Assembly (NCBI GenBank): GCA_026225235.1 | Contig: JAMFSK010000003.1 | Span: forward strand, 124,001 to 188,000 | Reading direction: 5' to 3' | DNA length: 64,000 nucleotides | Source of the DNA: Burkholderiales bacterium | GTDB taxonomy: Bacteria; Pseudomonadota; Gammaproteobacteria; Burkholderiales; Burkholderiaceae | Shown here: positions 56,928 to 64,000 of the stretch, piece by piece | Layout of the letters: each line of letters opens with the position of its first letter | How positions within the stretch are numbered: the first letter of the stretch is position 1 | The notes under the pieces: model-generated | Told to the model about the DNA's origin: nothing | Databases searched by the model: none | Seen by the model: only the letters and a program-made list of their open reading frames with translations | Made by a program: the position numbers and the translations under genes

Positions 56928-58481
56928 TCATGCAGGCTTGTATTCGACCGGCAGGATCAGGCCGCTGCCGAAGGTCGGTACGTTCAGGCTCGAACGATAG
57001 GCGATCGTCGTCACCGCCTGGAGCAAGGGAATATTCCACGACTTCTCCGAGGCTTCCCGGTTGAGCGCGCGATAGCCTTCGAGACGCTTGCTCTCGTCGA
57101 CTTCCGTGAACAGGGCGCCGATACGCGGGCCCAGCGCGGGCTCCTTCCATGCCGAGAACGGCAGGTTCGGGTCCAGCATGCGGCCGGTGTAGTTTTCCGG
57201 ATCGCCGGTCGAGTTCGCCCAGCTGTAGAGCAGGCAGCCTGTGAGCTTGGCCGAGTCCATCTCGCTGATGGCCTTGGCCATCATGGTTTCCTGGACCTGT
57301 GCCTCGATGCCTACACGTTGCCACATCCCCGCAATGGCGCGGGCCATGTCGTAGTCGCTCGGGAAGGTGCCGTTGGTCGTGAGGAAGGGCACCTTGACGG
57401 TTTTGTTCGGGCCATAACCGGACTTGGCGAGCAACGCGATCGCCTTCTGCGGGTCGAATCCCACCTTGAAGCCCGGTACATCGCCCGGCGAGCCCGGCGG
57501 CGCAGTGACCGAGATCGACTTTGCCGCGCCACCGTAGAACGCCTTGGACAGGGCTTCGCTATCGATCGCGTAGTGCATCGCGGCGCGCACATTGTCGTCG
57601 TCGAACGGCTTTACGTAGTTCGGGATCTGCAGCACATACACTTCGCTGTACGGGTAGATCTTGGTCGTCAGGCCATGGGTCTTCGCGAGCCGCAGCGTTT
57701 CACGCACGGGAATCTGCACGGCGATGTCGGCACGGCCCGATTCGACCGCGGCCACGCGTGCCGAGGGCTCGGGCGTGATCTGGAACACGACCTGTTTGAA
57801 CGCGGGCATCCCGCCCCAGTATTTGTCGAACGCTTCGAGCACGATGCGCGAGCCGCGCTGGTAGTCGACCAGTTTGTATGGACCGGCGCCGATCGGCTTG
57901 GCGAGGAAGCCCGCATCGCCGACCTTCTGCATATATTGCTTCGGCACGATATAGCCGGCCAGGAAGCCGAGATAGATCGGTGCGGTCGGCGTGGGCACGC
58001 TGTAGACCATGACTGCTTTCGTCGGCGACAGGATCTCGACTGTCTTGAGCGTCTGGAACATCGCGCCGGCGCCAATTTTCTTGTCCATCGCGGGGCGGTC
58101 GAGCACGCTCCACTTCAAGTCTTCGGTCGTGAGTTTCGAACCGTCATGGAACAGGATGTCGTCGCGGAACGTGACTTCGAGCCGTTGCGAGTTCTTGTCC
58201 TGCCATTTCCATTCCGTAATCTGCCGCGCCTGCAATTGCAGGGTTGGCGAGTAACGCAGGGGCGAGTCGAACACCGATTCGTAGATCGACTGAGGCTGCG
58301 GGTCGGTCACGGCGGTCGGATCCCATGTCGGTACGTCCGACATGTACGCAATGTTCAGCAGCGCCTTGGGATCCTTCGTCTGGGCTTGCAGGAGGTCCCA
58401 CGGGAGCAACGAACCTGCGGCTGTCGCAAGCGAACCGGCAAGGAACTGCCGGCGCCCGGGGTGCAACTTGGAGCTGTCCAT
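56928..58481 (-). CDS. Peptide-type ABC transporter substrate-binding protein, Tat-exported
   Basis: The 517-residue SBP_bac_5 (DppA/OppA-like) protein has a twin-arginine signal (Arg10-Arg11, 'GRRQFLAGSLATAAGSLLP') ending near 'LLQAQ'. Typical blocks are 'DVPTWDPTAVTDPQPQSIYE', 'VTFRDDILFHDGSKLTTEDL', 'PIGAGPYKLVDYQRGSRIVL' and 'AVESGRADIAVQIP'. It probably delivers ligand to the permease/ATPase set at 47996-51920. Its gene is separated from them by 5 kb and is on the other strand, but its promoter carries the same palindrome. Confidence 0.93.
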   Translation of the reverse strand: MDSSKLHPGRRQFLAGSLATAAGSLLPWDLLQAQTKDPKALLNIAYMSDVPTWDPTAVTDPQPQSIYESVFDSPLRYSPTLQLQARQITEWKWQDKNSQRLEVTFRDDILFHDGSKLTTEDLKWSVLDRPAMDKKIGAGAMFQTLKTVEILSPTKAVMVYSVPTPTAPIYLGFLAGYIVPKQYMQKVGDAGFLAKPIGAGPYKLVDYQRGSRIVLEAFDKYWGGMPAFKQVVFQITPEPSARVAAVESGRADIAVQIPVRETLRLAKTHGLTTKIYPYSEVYVLQIPNYVKPFDDDNVRAAMHYAIDSEALSKAFYGGAAKSISVTAPPGSPGDVPGFKVGFDPQKAIALLAKSGYGPNKTVKVPFLTTNGTFPSDYDMARAIAGMWQRVGIEAQVQETMMAKAISEMDSAKLTGCLLYSWANSTGDPENYTGRMLDPNLPFSAWKEPALGPRIGALFTEVDESKRLEGYRALNREASEKSWNIPLLQAVTTIAYRSSLNVPTFGSGLILPVEYKPA

Positions 58482-58571
58482 TTTTACCTTTGCTTTTTAC
58501 CGATGAACTGTGTGGGTGGGATGTACGGTCGCTATGCCGCACACGCGCTGCTTGCTTCACGACACGTTGAA

Positions 58572-58589
58572 AATTCTGAATTCAGAGTA
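58572..58589. promoter_or_regulatory. Operator-like palindrome, copy 3 (upstream of the binding-protein gene)
   Basis: The core TCTGAATTCAGA (58575-58586) is exact. Read on the minus strand the 18-mer differs from copies 1 and 2 by one base. It lies 91 bases upstream of the binding-protein start. Confidence 0.75.
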
Positions 58590-58687
58590 TGTGCGGAAAA
58601 TTTCGACGTCAACAATCGTCCCGGGCGACAAACACTTAGTCGAACACCTAGTACCCCCTAGTGGGGCCTGATGGCTTGACACTGAAA

Positions 58688-58705
58688 TTTTAGGAATTCA
58701 GGATT
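58688..58705. promoter_or_regulatory. Degenerate fourth palindrome copy (upstream of the SMP-30 gene)
   Basis: TTTTAGGAATTCAGGATT matches the 18-bp consensus at 13 positions, including the GAATTCAG core. It ends 31 bases before the SMP-30 start. Confidence 0.45.
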
Positions 58706-58736
58706 CAGTAATACTGTTTGTGCAAGGATCCTGAAA

Positions 58737-59744
58737 ATGGGCATGAACCCCGTGAGCTCGAACCCGCTCGAGGGATGGACGGTGGATCGCAGTGCGATTG
58801 GCTATATCGGCACGGATCTGCAGCGGCCCGAATGTGTGCTTGCCGAAGCCGACGGCACGCTGTGGTGCTCGGATGCACGCGGTGGCGTGATGCGTTTGAA
58901 CCCCGACAGCAGTCAGGCGGTCATCGTGCCGAAGGTCACGGCGCCCGGCCCGGCTTCATTGCCCAATGGCATTGCATTTGCGGAAAACGGCGATTTCCTG
59001 CTGGCCAATTGGGGCAAGTGCGCGATTGAGCGTATGAGCCGCGACGGGCAGGTGAGCGATTTATGCACGAGTCTTGATGGCCGCTCACTCGGCAAGGCGA
59101 ACTTCGTGCTGCGCGATTCGAAGAATCGGGTGTGGTTTACGGTCACCACGCGCGAAGATCCGTGGACACGTCAGCTCCAGACCAAAGCCGCCGATGGCTA
59201 TATCGGTGTTATCGACGAACACGGAGCGCGCATCGTGGCCGATGGCTTCTGCGGCACGAACGAGATCCGCTTCGATCTGTATGAACAATGGCTCTATGTC
59301 GTCGAGAGCACCGGCTGGCGTATCTCGCGCCTGCGTGTGCAGCCCGATGCGACCCTGACCGATCGTGAAGTATTTGGTCCATCGGAGCTGCCCGGCATCC
59401 CGGATGGCTTTGCTTTCGATGCGTTCGGCAACCTCTGGGTGACGCTGACGATGGCCGACCGGCTGATTGCGCTGACCCCTGAGGGCACGATGCTGACCCT
59501 GCTCGACGACGGCGACGCGCAGGCGAACGCCGAACTCCGCCAACACTTCGACGCCTGCACGCTGACCCCTGAATTCATGGAACGCACGCATGGCCAGATT
59601 GCGCCATGGATGGCCAGCATTGCGTTTGGTGGCCCGGATTTACGGACTGTTTACCTCGGCAGCGTGCTCGGCACGCGCATCCCGTTTTTTCGCTCACCGG
59701 TCGCGGGTCGACCGATGATTCACTGGCATCCAGGCACGGTCTAG
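58737..59744 (+). CDS. SMP-30/gluconolactonase-like protein
   Basis: The 335-residue six-bladed beta-propeller of the SMP-30/lactonase family shows the metal ligands as the Glu in 'QRPECVLAEADG' (about residue 32), the Asn in 'CGTNEIRFDL' and the Asp in 'GIPDGFAFDAFGNLWVT'. Such enzymes hydrolyse sugar or aromatic lactones, and a lactone intermediate would fit an oxidative pathway. No signal peptide is seen. An AAGGATC ribosome site precedes the ATG. It is divergent from the binding-protein gene. Confidence 0.88.
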   Translation: MGMNPVSSNPLEGWTVDRSAIGYIGTDLQRPECVLAEADGTLWCSDARGGVMRLNPDSSQAVIVPKVTAPGPASLPNGIAFAENGDFLLANWGKCAIERMSRDGQVSDLCTSLDGRSLGKANFVLRDSKNRVWFTVTTREDPWTRQLQTKAADGYIGVIDEHGARIVADGFCGTNEIRFDLYEQWLYVVESTGWRISRLRVQPDATLTDREVFGPSELPGIPDGFAFDAFGNLWVTLTMADRLIALTPEGTMLTLLDDGDAQANAELRQHFDACTLTPEFMERTHGQIAPWMASIAFGGPDLRTVYLGSVLGTRIPFFRSPVAGRPMIHWHPGTV

Positions 59745-60101
59745 GGTCTGAATGTCCATTTTTCGCAAGACACTGGCCACAAATGTATCGGAAGCAGTTT
59801 CCATTTGCGTGATTGCAACGCTCGGCTAATTTCGTCCACGTCAGAATTCGGGTGTGGAGGGGTCGGGCAGGACCGAAGTTCACCGGATTAGGTATTTGCA
59901 TCTACCTGCCTAGATGACGGTCCCAGTTAGCCGCACCTTTTTTAAGGAATACGTTTGCCAGTGTCGACTTGAATCAGCACTGCCTGGTCGTAATCGCTGT
60001 ACCCGCAACGCCGACTTTCCCTTACCGCGCTCCGTGTCGACGACGCTTTTGCCCGTCGCAGGGCAGCGTTCGTCCAATTTTTTATAGAGAGTCTGTCAGC
60101 C
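59745..60101. other. 357-base intergenic region before the second porin
   Basis: No gene is supported here on either strand. A TATAGA at 60083-60088 close to the porin start could be a -10 element, but no matching -35 is evident. The TCTGAATTCAGA operator is absent. I see nothing else recognisable. Confidence 0.5.
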
Positions 60102-61172
60102 GTGAAGAAAGCCATTCCCGCAGTCATACTTTTGAGCCTGCCCTTTGTCGCGCAGGCGCAGAGTTCGGTAACCTTGTTCGGCCTGATCGACGCGGGCCTG
60201 ACGTACACCAGTAACGCTGGAGGCAACCACAGCTTTACCGAGCAATCAGGTATCCAGGCGCCGGATTTGTTCGGTGTGCGCGGCGTCGAGGATCTCGGCG
60301 GCGGATACAGCACGCTGTTCGTGCTCGACGGATCGTTCTCACTCAATACGGGCGCGCAGAACGGCGGTGGCATCTTCGGCCGGGAGTCGTATGTCGGTAT
60401 CTCGACACCGTGGGGTACGGTCACCCTCGGTAATCAGTTCGACTACATGTACGACAATCTGTCGCTCGCGCGGTGGGGCAACCAGATTCCTTACGTTAGC
60501 CTTTACCAACTCCCCGACGGCCCGTTCTCGAAGCTCGGTGCACCGCTTGGCACGTTTGACTACACGCGCATCGCAGGCGGTCAGGCAACCAACAACACGG
60601 TGAAGTTTACGTCGAACAATTACGCAGGCTTCAACGTTGGCGCGATGTATGGTCTGAGCAATCTCGCGGGCGCAGGCGGTACCGACAACATGTCGAGCTT
60701 CGGTGCGAACTATGCGGCAGGCCCGATCCGGCTCGACGCGGCTTACACTTTTGCGCGGCAGGATTCGATCAACGACGGCCACGACGGCATCCGCAACTTC
60801 GGTCTTGGCGGTCGCTACGACTTCGGCAAGCTCGCGCTCGATGCGCTCTATATCAACACGCACAACACGTTTAACGGCGCGCACGTCGATACTTATGAAG
60901 TGGGTGCCCTGTATTCGTTCGCGCCGGACACGTATGCGTACCTGCAATACATCTTCGCCGACGGCAACGAAGTGCTGACCGACAACAAGTCGCACCAGAT
61001 CGGCCTGACGCTCGACTATCTGCTCTCGAAGCGAACCGACGTCTATATCAACGGGATCTACGAGCATGCATCGGGCGGATCGGATGTGTTCGCCGCCATC
61101 TCCGGCGCGCCGGGTACTTCGACAACCGGAAACCAGACCGTGGTGCGCGTTGCCATGCGACACTTGTTCTGA
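60102..61172 (+). CDS. Burkholderia-type outer membrane porin
   Basis: The 356-residue porin begins with a clean signal peptide ('KKAIPAVILLSLPFVAQAQ') from a GTG start. It continues 'SSVTLFGLIDAGLTYTSN', 'FGVRGVEDLGGGYSTLF', 'FGRESYVGISTPWGTVTLGN' and the C-terminal 'RVAMRHLF' with final Phe. It is about 45 residues shorter than the first porin. Its position after the SMP-30 gene suggests it admits the substrate of the pathway across the outer membrane, which is inference. Confidence 0.91.
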   Translation: MKKAIPAVILLSLPFVAQAQSSVTLFGLIDAGLTYTSNAGGNHSFTEQSGIQAPDLFGVRGVEDLGGGYSTLFVLDGSFSLNTGAQNGGGIFGRESYVGISTPWGTVTLGNQFDYMYDNLSLARWGNQIPYVSLYQLPDGPFSKLGAPLGTFDYTRIAGGQATNNTVKFTSNNYAGFNVGAMYGLSNLAGAGGTDNMSSFGANYAAGPIRLDAAYTFARQDSINDGHDGIRNFGLGGRYDFGKLALDALYINTHNTFNGAHVDTYEVGALYSFAPDTYAYLQYIFADGNEVLTDNKSHQIGLTLDYLLSKRTDVYINGIYEHASGGSDVFAAISGAPGTSTTGNQTVVRVAMRHLF

Positions 61173-61240
61173 GGCCGTCGTGCTCGTGCTGACGCTTTCC
61201 ACTCTGCCGCATTGATGTGCCCCCCACTCTGGAGACTCGT

Positions 61241-61609
61241 ATGATGGTTCGAACCCGTATCGTTTCACTGGCTGTTGCCTTGTCGTTCGGCTTGGCGATC
61301 GGCGCGAGCACTGTCGCTCAGGCGCAGGACGCCGCATCGGGCACGGCAGCGCCGTCGACCGCCGCATCCGACAAGGCGGCCGCGCGGGCCGAGCGCAAGG
61401 CTGCCCGCAAGGCCGCTCGCGCGCGCAAGAATGCGGAGCTTAGTGCAATCGCGAAGAATGGCGCCGATCCGTCGGCGCCAAAGGTCACGGCGCCCGCCAA
61501 CACGCTGACGGCGGAATCGAAGTCGAACCCGCCGGCCGCGCCGCGCAAGAAGAAGGGCGCTGTTGCCGCATCGGGAGCTTCGGCACCTGAGGCGGCTTCG
61601 CAACCTTGA
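61241..61609 (+). CDS. Small secreted Ala/Lys/Arg-rich protein
   Basis: The 122-residue protein of unknown function has a signal peptide ('RIVSLAVALSFGLAIGAS') with cleavage near 'AQAQDA'. The mature part is Ala-rich, with a strongly basic helical stretch ('AARAERKAARKAARARKNAE') and a Pro/Lys tail. It is probably periplasmic and disordered. The ATG at 61241 follows GGAG by 7 bases; a GTG at 61217 is less likely. I recall similar low-complexity proteins in Burkholderia genomes. Confidence 0.7.
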   Translation: MMVRTRIVSLAVALSFGLAIGASTVAQAQDAASGTAAPSTAASDKAAARAERKAARKAARARKNAELSAIAKNGADPSAPKVTAPANTLTAESKSNPPAAPRKKKGAVAASGASAPEAASQP

Positions 61610-61625
61610 CGACAGGCTTTGAACT

Positions 61626-61740
61626 CAGCGCTGATCACTCAGCCTGAGCTCGGTCTTGCGGCACCCTCAGCCGAGCCTGCGCTCAGTGCAGCGCTGATCA
61701 CACAGCCTGAGCCCGGTCTTGGGCAGCACCGTCAGCCGAG
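61626..61740. repeat. Imperfect direct repeat of about 50 bases
   Basis: Positions 61626-61675 and 61689-61740 are near copies, both starting CAGCGCTGATCAC and ending CAGCCGAG. A third partial copy of the start (CAGCGCTGA) lies at about 61751. The repeats fill the non-coding gap between the small basic protein and the second amidase. Confidence 0.75.
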
Positions 61741-61858
61741 AGCGTGAGCCCAGCGCTGAACGCTGCCGGGCTGCCGAGCATCGCGCGGCTGAGTCTGCGT
61801 TCGATGGGGCGCGATCTGATGCCCCATCGAAGCGCAGTTTTGAAATGCTCTGCGTGCG

Positions 61859-62983
61859 CTAGCGTAGCGCCGCTTCAAAGTGTGCGGCGAATGCGCACAC
61901 CTGCTCGTCTGCGCCATGACGGCCGACGATTTGCAAACCGGCCTTGAGGTGGGTGCCCGCTAAGGGAAGCGGAAGGCTTAGTGCGGGATGTCCGCTCAGA
62001 TTGAAAGGCCGGATCAACGACGACATCTGGATGACGGAAGCCCCGCTGCGGGCCGCTTCGACCGTGATCGGCAGCGCAGGGAGCGTCGGCAGGATGAGCA
62101 CGTCGACGAGATCCAGGGCCTGGTCGACCACGCGTGTGAATCGACGTCGCACTGTCTCTGCGGCTTCGATGTGTGCTGCGGTCGTGAGCGAAGCCGCCTG
62201 CAGGCGCGTATCGACACCCGCGCCGACTTTGCCCGTCTCTAGCAGATGTCCGAATGCTTGCCAGGTTTCCGCGTTGATCACGGTGAGACCCGCCTCGAAT
62301 GCGTCGGTGAAACCCGGCAAGTCAAGCTCGCGGGCAACGAGTCTGGCGAGAGAAGCTGCACGTATGACAGCGTCGAGGATGTCCGGCGACGCGTCGACCG
62401 TAACAACGCCCACCGTTCCGTTATGAACAGGCGCGACCGCCGCCGCCAGATCGAAGCCCGCTGTGATCGCGGCCATCGTCTGAGCGAGTACACGCATTTC
62501 CCGCGCGAAAGGGCCGACGCAATCGAGCGTGGTCTGCGTGGGCGCCACGCCACGCCGCGACACGCGCGCGAAAGTCGGCTTGAGTCCGATGGTGCCGCAA
62601 CACGCCGCGGGGCCGCGGATCGACCCCCCCGTATCTGTGCCGAGTGCCGCATCGACAAGACCGCGCCCAACGGCTGCGGCCGAGCCGCTCGACGAGCCGC
62701 CGGGAATCCGGCTTGGGTCCTGAGGATTGAGTGGCGTCCCCGTGTAGTCGTTGATCCCCGTCATGCCGAACGCGAGTTCGTGCATATTCGCCTTCGCGAC
62801 GATATGCCAGCCAGCGTCAAGCAGACGTTCGACGACGTCGGCATGACGCACTGCCGGTGGCGTATCCGCAAGCGCGCGACTGCCGGCGATCGTTGGATAA
62901 CCGGCGATGTCGATCGAGTCCTTGATGGCCACAGTAGGACCGTCTACGTCGCCGAGGGAAAGTTCGCAGAGGTATTCGTTCAT
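61859..62983 (-). CDS. Short amidase-signature hydrolase
   Basis: This 374-residue amidase is clearly shorter than the first one (505). The catalytic triad is intact: Lys21 in 'GPTVAIKDSIDIAG', cis-Ser97 in 'RIPGGSSSGSAAA' and Ser121 in 'GTDTGGSIRGPA'. It starts only 20 residues before the catalytic Lys, so the usual N-terminal helical region is missing. It overlaps the SnoaL-like gene by 4 bases and therefore belongs to the operon of the second Rieske beta subunit. Confidence 0.9.
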   Translation of the reverse strand: MNEYLCELSLGDVDGPTVAIKDSIDIAGYPTIAGSRALADTPPAVRHADVVERLLDAGWHIVAKANMHELAFGMTGINDYTGTPLNPQDPSRIPGGSSSGSAAAVGRGLVDAALGTDTGGSIRGPAACCGTIGLKPTFARVSRRGVAPTQTTLDCVGPFAREMRVLAQTMAAITAGFDLAAAVAPVHNGTVGVVTVDASPDILDAVIRAASLARLVARELDLPGFTDAFEAGLTVINAETWQAFGHLLETGKVGAGVDTRLQAASLTTAAHIEAAETVRRRFTRVVDQALDLVDVLILPTLPALPITVEAARSGASVIQMSSLIRPFNLSGHPALSLPLPLAGTHLKAGLQIVGRHGADEQVCAFAAHFEAALR

Positions 62984-63651
62984 CGTGATCCTGTGGCGGG
63001 TTCACTGCGTGCGCGTGGATTGAGCTGCCAGGGCGCGTCGAATAGTCGTTCGGTGCGGAAGTGCCGGATCAGCCAGTCGTGGGATCCTGAGCTCGGGTGG
63101 CGCGTGTTCCGGGATGGCGCGAAATCGACTTCGAGCCGCGCGGCGATCAGTTCGGAGTGACCGGCGACATAGCATGACGCTTGCAGCATGATCCAGCGCC
63201 CGGTCGCGTGCGAGGCGTCCGGGGCGACCTCGATCGTCTCTGAACTCAGGAAGTGAGTATTACTCGTGAAGTGTGGCGTCGGCGGCAGATAGCGCGTGAG
63301 CATCGCGAGGATGTCGTCCGGTCCGGTGAGCTTGCCGAACTTCGACGCATAGTGGGCGCCGACACCTTCCCAGACGCTGTCTTCCGTGAACAATGCCGCA
63401 AGCGTTTCGTCGGGTAGCAAGCGAGCCGGCACATCGCACAACGCCATATAACGCGACATCGTGCGGCGTATGGCGCGTTCGGCCTCGAGTGCGGCGAGTC
63501 GCGAAATCATATCTGCCAGCAGGGCGTCTGCCGCACCGACGCGAGGTGTCTGCGCTTCCCCATGCGCATGCCCACCCGCACCCGCACCCGCACCCGTTGT
63601 GCCGGTGAAGGCCGCGCCAGCAGAGGGCGGATTCAAGGCCGACCCGTTCAA
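62980..63651 (-). CDS. SnoaL-like (NTF2-fold) protein
   Basis: The 223-residue protein has a Gly/Ala/His-rich low-complexity N-terminus (about residues 8-40), then a SnoaL_4/NTF2-like domain ('LAALEAERAIRRTMSRYMAL', 'LFTEDSVWEGVGAHY', 'HFTSNTHFLSSETIEV', 'ATGRWIMLQASCYV'). Members act as small hydrolases, isomerases or structural subunits next to oxygenases. The TTG start overlaps the stop of the upstream beta-subunit gene (TTGA); an internal ATG at residue 48 would remove the low-complexity part. Confidence 0.75.
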   Translation of the reverse strand: MNGSALNPPSAGAAFTGTTGAGAGAGGHAHGEAQTPRVGAADALLADMISRLAALEAERAIRRTMSRYMALCDVPARLLPDETLAALFTEDSVWEGVGAHYASKFGKLTGPDDILAMLTRYLPPTPHFTSNTHFLSSETIEVAPDASHATGRWIMLQASCYVAGHSELIAARLEVDFAPSRNTRHPSSGSHDWLIRHFRTERLFDAPWQLNPRARSEPATGSR

Positions 63652-64000
63652 AGCAGGAAGCCGATCGCGCTCAGTGCGTCGGTCGAGTTGATGAGTCGAA
63701 TGACCTTCTGCAGGATGCGAGGCTCACTATTTGCCATGCTGATGCGGTGCGTCAGGTCCGCCGCAAACAATGTCGTGGCGCTACGCTTATACGCAACGAT
63801 GATCTGAGCGGACGACACCTCGACGATGTCGTCGGTCTCGACCACCAGCGTAAAACGCGAAACGGTCCGCACCGTGCGCGCTGCATCGTTGGCCGACACG
63901 GAGAAACCCGACGTCATGCGCTCGACGCGCTTGCCGCGCAACTCGTGATCGTCATAGGCGTAGTTCAGCGTCGCAGCGAAGTCGGTCGTGTCAGGATCGA
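63648..64000 (-). CDS. Rieske oxygenase beta subunit, C-terminal part (cut by window end)
   Basis: The minus-strand frame is open to the window end, so the gene continues beyond it. The visible 116 residues include 'YAYDDHELRGKRVERMTSG', then 'TVSRFTLVVETDDIVEVSS', 'AYKRSATTLFAADLTHRI' and the end 'STDALSAIGFLL'. This is the conserved C-terminal half of ring-hydroxylating dioxygenase small subunits. Its alpha subunit is expected just outside the window. It is translationally coupled to the SnoaL-like and short amidase genes. Confidence 0.82.
   Translation of the reverse strand, partial: DPDTTDFAATLNYAYDDHELRGKRVERMTSGFSVSANDAARTVRTVSRFTLVVETDDIVEVSSAQIIVAYKRSATTLFAADLTHRISMANSEPRILQKVIRLINSTDALSAIGFLL

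Noticed and set aside
36000..64000. Transposase, integrase or tRNA-bordered island
   Set aside because: The gene content looks accessory, but no mobility gene, tRNA or direct-repeat border was found, so no mobile element is claimed.

Overview
The window looks like a chromosomal segment of a Burkholderiaceae (Paraburkholderia/Burkholderia-like) betaproteobacterium. The evidence is the high GC content, two Burkholderia-type porins whose mature proteins start with QSSVTL, and the block lolC-lolD-tatD-comEC-hydrolase-pyrG-kdsA-eno-ftsB, which I recall as conserved in that family. No tRNA, rRNA, CRISPR array, transposase or integrase was seen.

The left part (1-36 kb) is mostly core genome. It opens with a truncated multi-CheW protein and an acyltransferase, followed by an rpfE-like/recJ pair, the lipoprotein-release genes lolCD and tatD. 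A decayed comEC remnant and a hydrolase come next, then pyrG-kdsA-eno-ftsB. After a Gly/Tyr-rich lipoprotein come hslO, a gamma-carbonic-anhydrase-like protein, a DUF455 ferritin-like protein and a hydrolase. The run rnm-yciO-M50 protease-trpS-dapA-bamC-MBL hydrolase follows. The last core block has an Ala-rich lipoprotein, roxA, an slyD-like FKBP, a metallophosphoesterase-like protein and mutS, then a porin divergent from an OmpR-type two-component pair and a LysE exporter.

The right part (36.7-64 kb) is an accessory catabolic region. Its first block has an amidase, an AmiC-like binding protein without a signal peptide, a MarR regulator and an AraC-type regulator. A translationally coupled Rieske oxygenase operon follows (alpha, beta, hydrolase, Rieske ferredoxin, second hydrolase). 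Then come an HpcH/HpaI aldolase, a FAD-linked 2-hydroxyacid dehydrogenase, and a peptide-type ABC importer with two permeases and a fused double ATPase. A GntR/FCD regulator, a thiolase-like protein with its DUF35 partner, an acyl-CoA synthetase, an SDR protein, a Tat-exported substrate-binding protein, an SMP-30 lactonase-like protein and a second porin complete it. At the end an opposite-strand operon holds the C-terminus of a second Rieske beta subunit, a SnoaL-like protein and a second amidase. I infer uptake through porin and ABC importer, amide hydrolysis and ring hydroxylation, then hydrolase, aldolase and CoA steps. No ferredoxin reductase and no ring-cleavage dioxygenase is present, and the substrate is unknown.

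The most interesting signals are regulatory. An 18-bp palindrome, TAATCTGAATTCAGAATT, occurs at three places (plus one degenerate copy) in front of the aldolase, between the ligase and SDR genes, and between the binding-protein and SMP-30 genes. It marks a regulon spread over 13 kb. A separate 36-bp palindrome built on TTTTCCGTGGAAAA precedes the first amidase, and a shorter relative (TTTCCAAGGAAA) precedes the MarR gene. Other notable points are the broken comEC, a TrpRS with an iron-sulfur-like cysteine pattern, and an SDR protein without its catalytic tyrosine.
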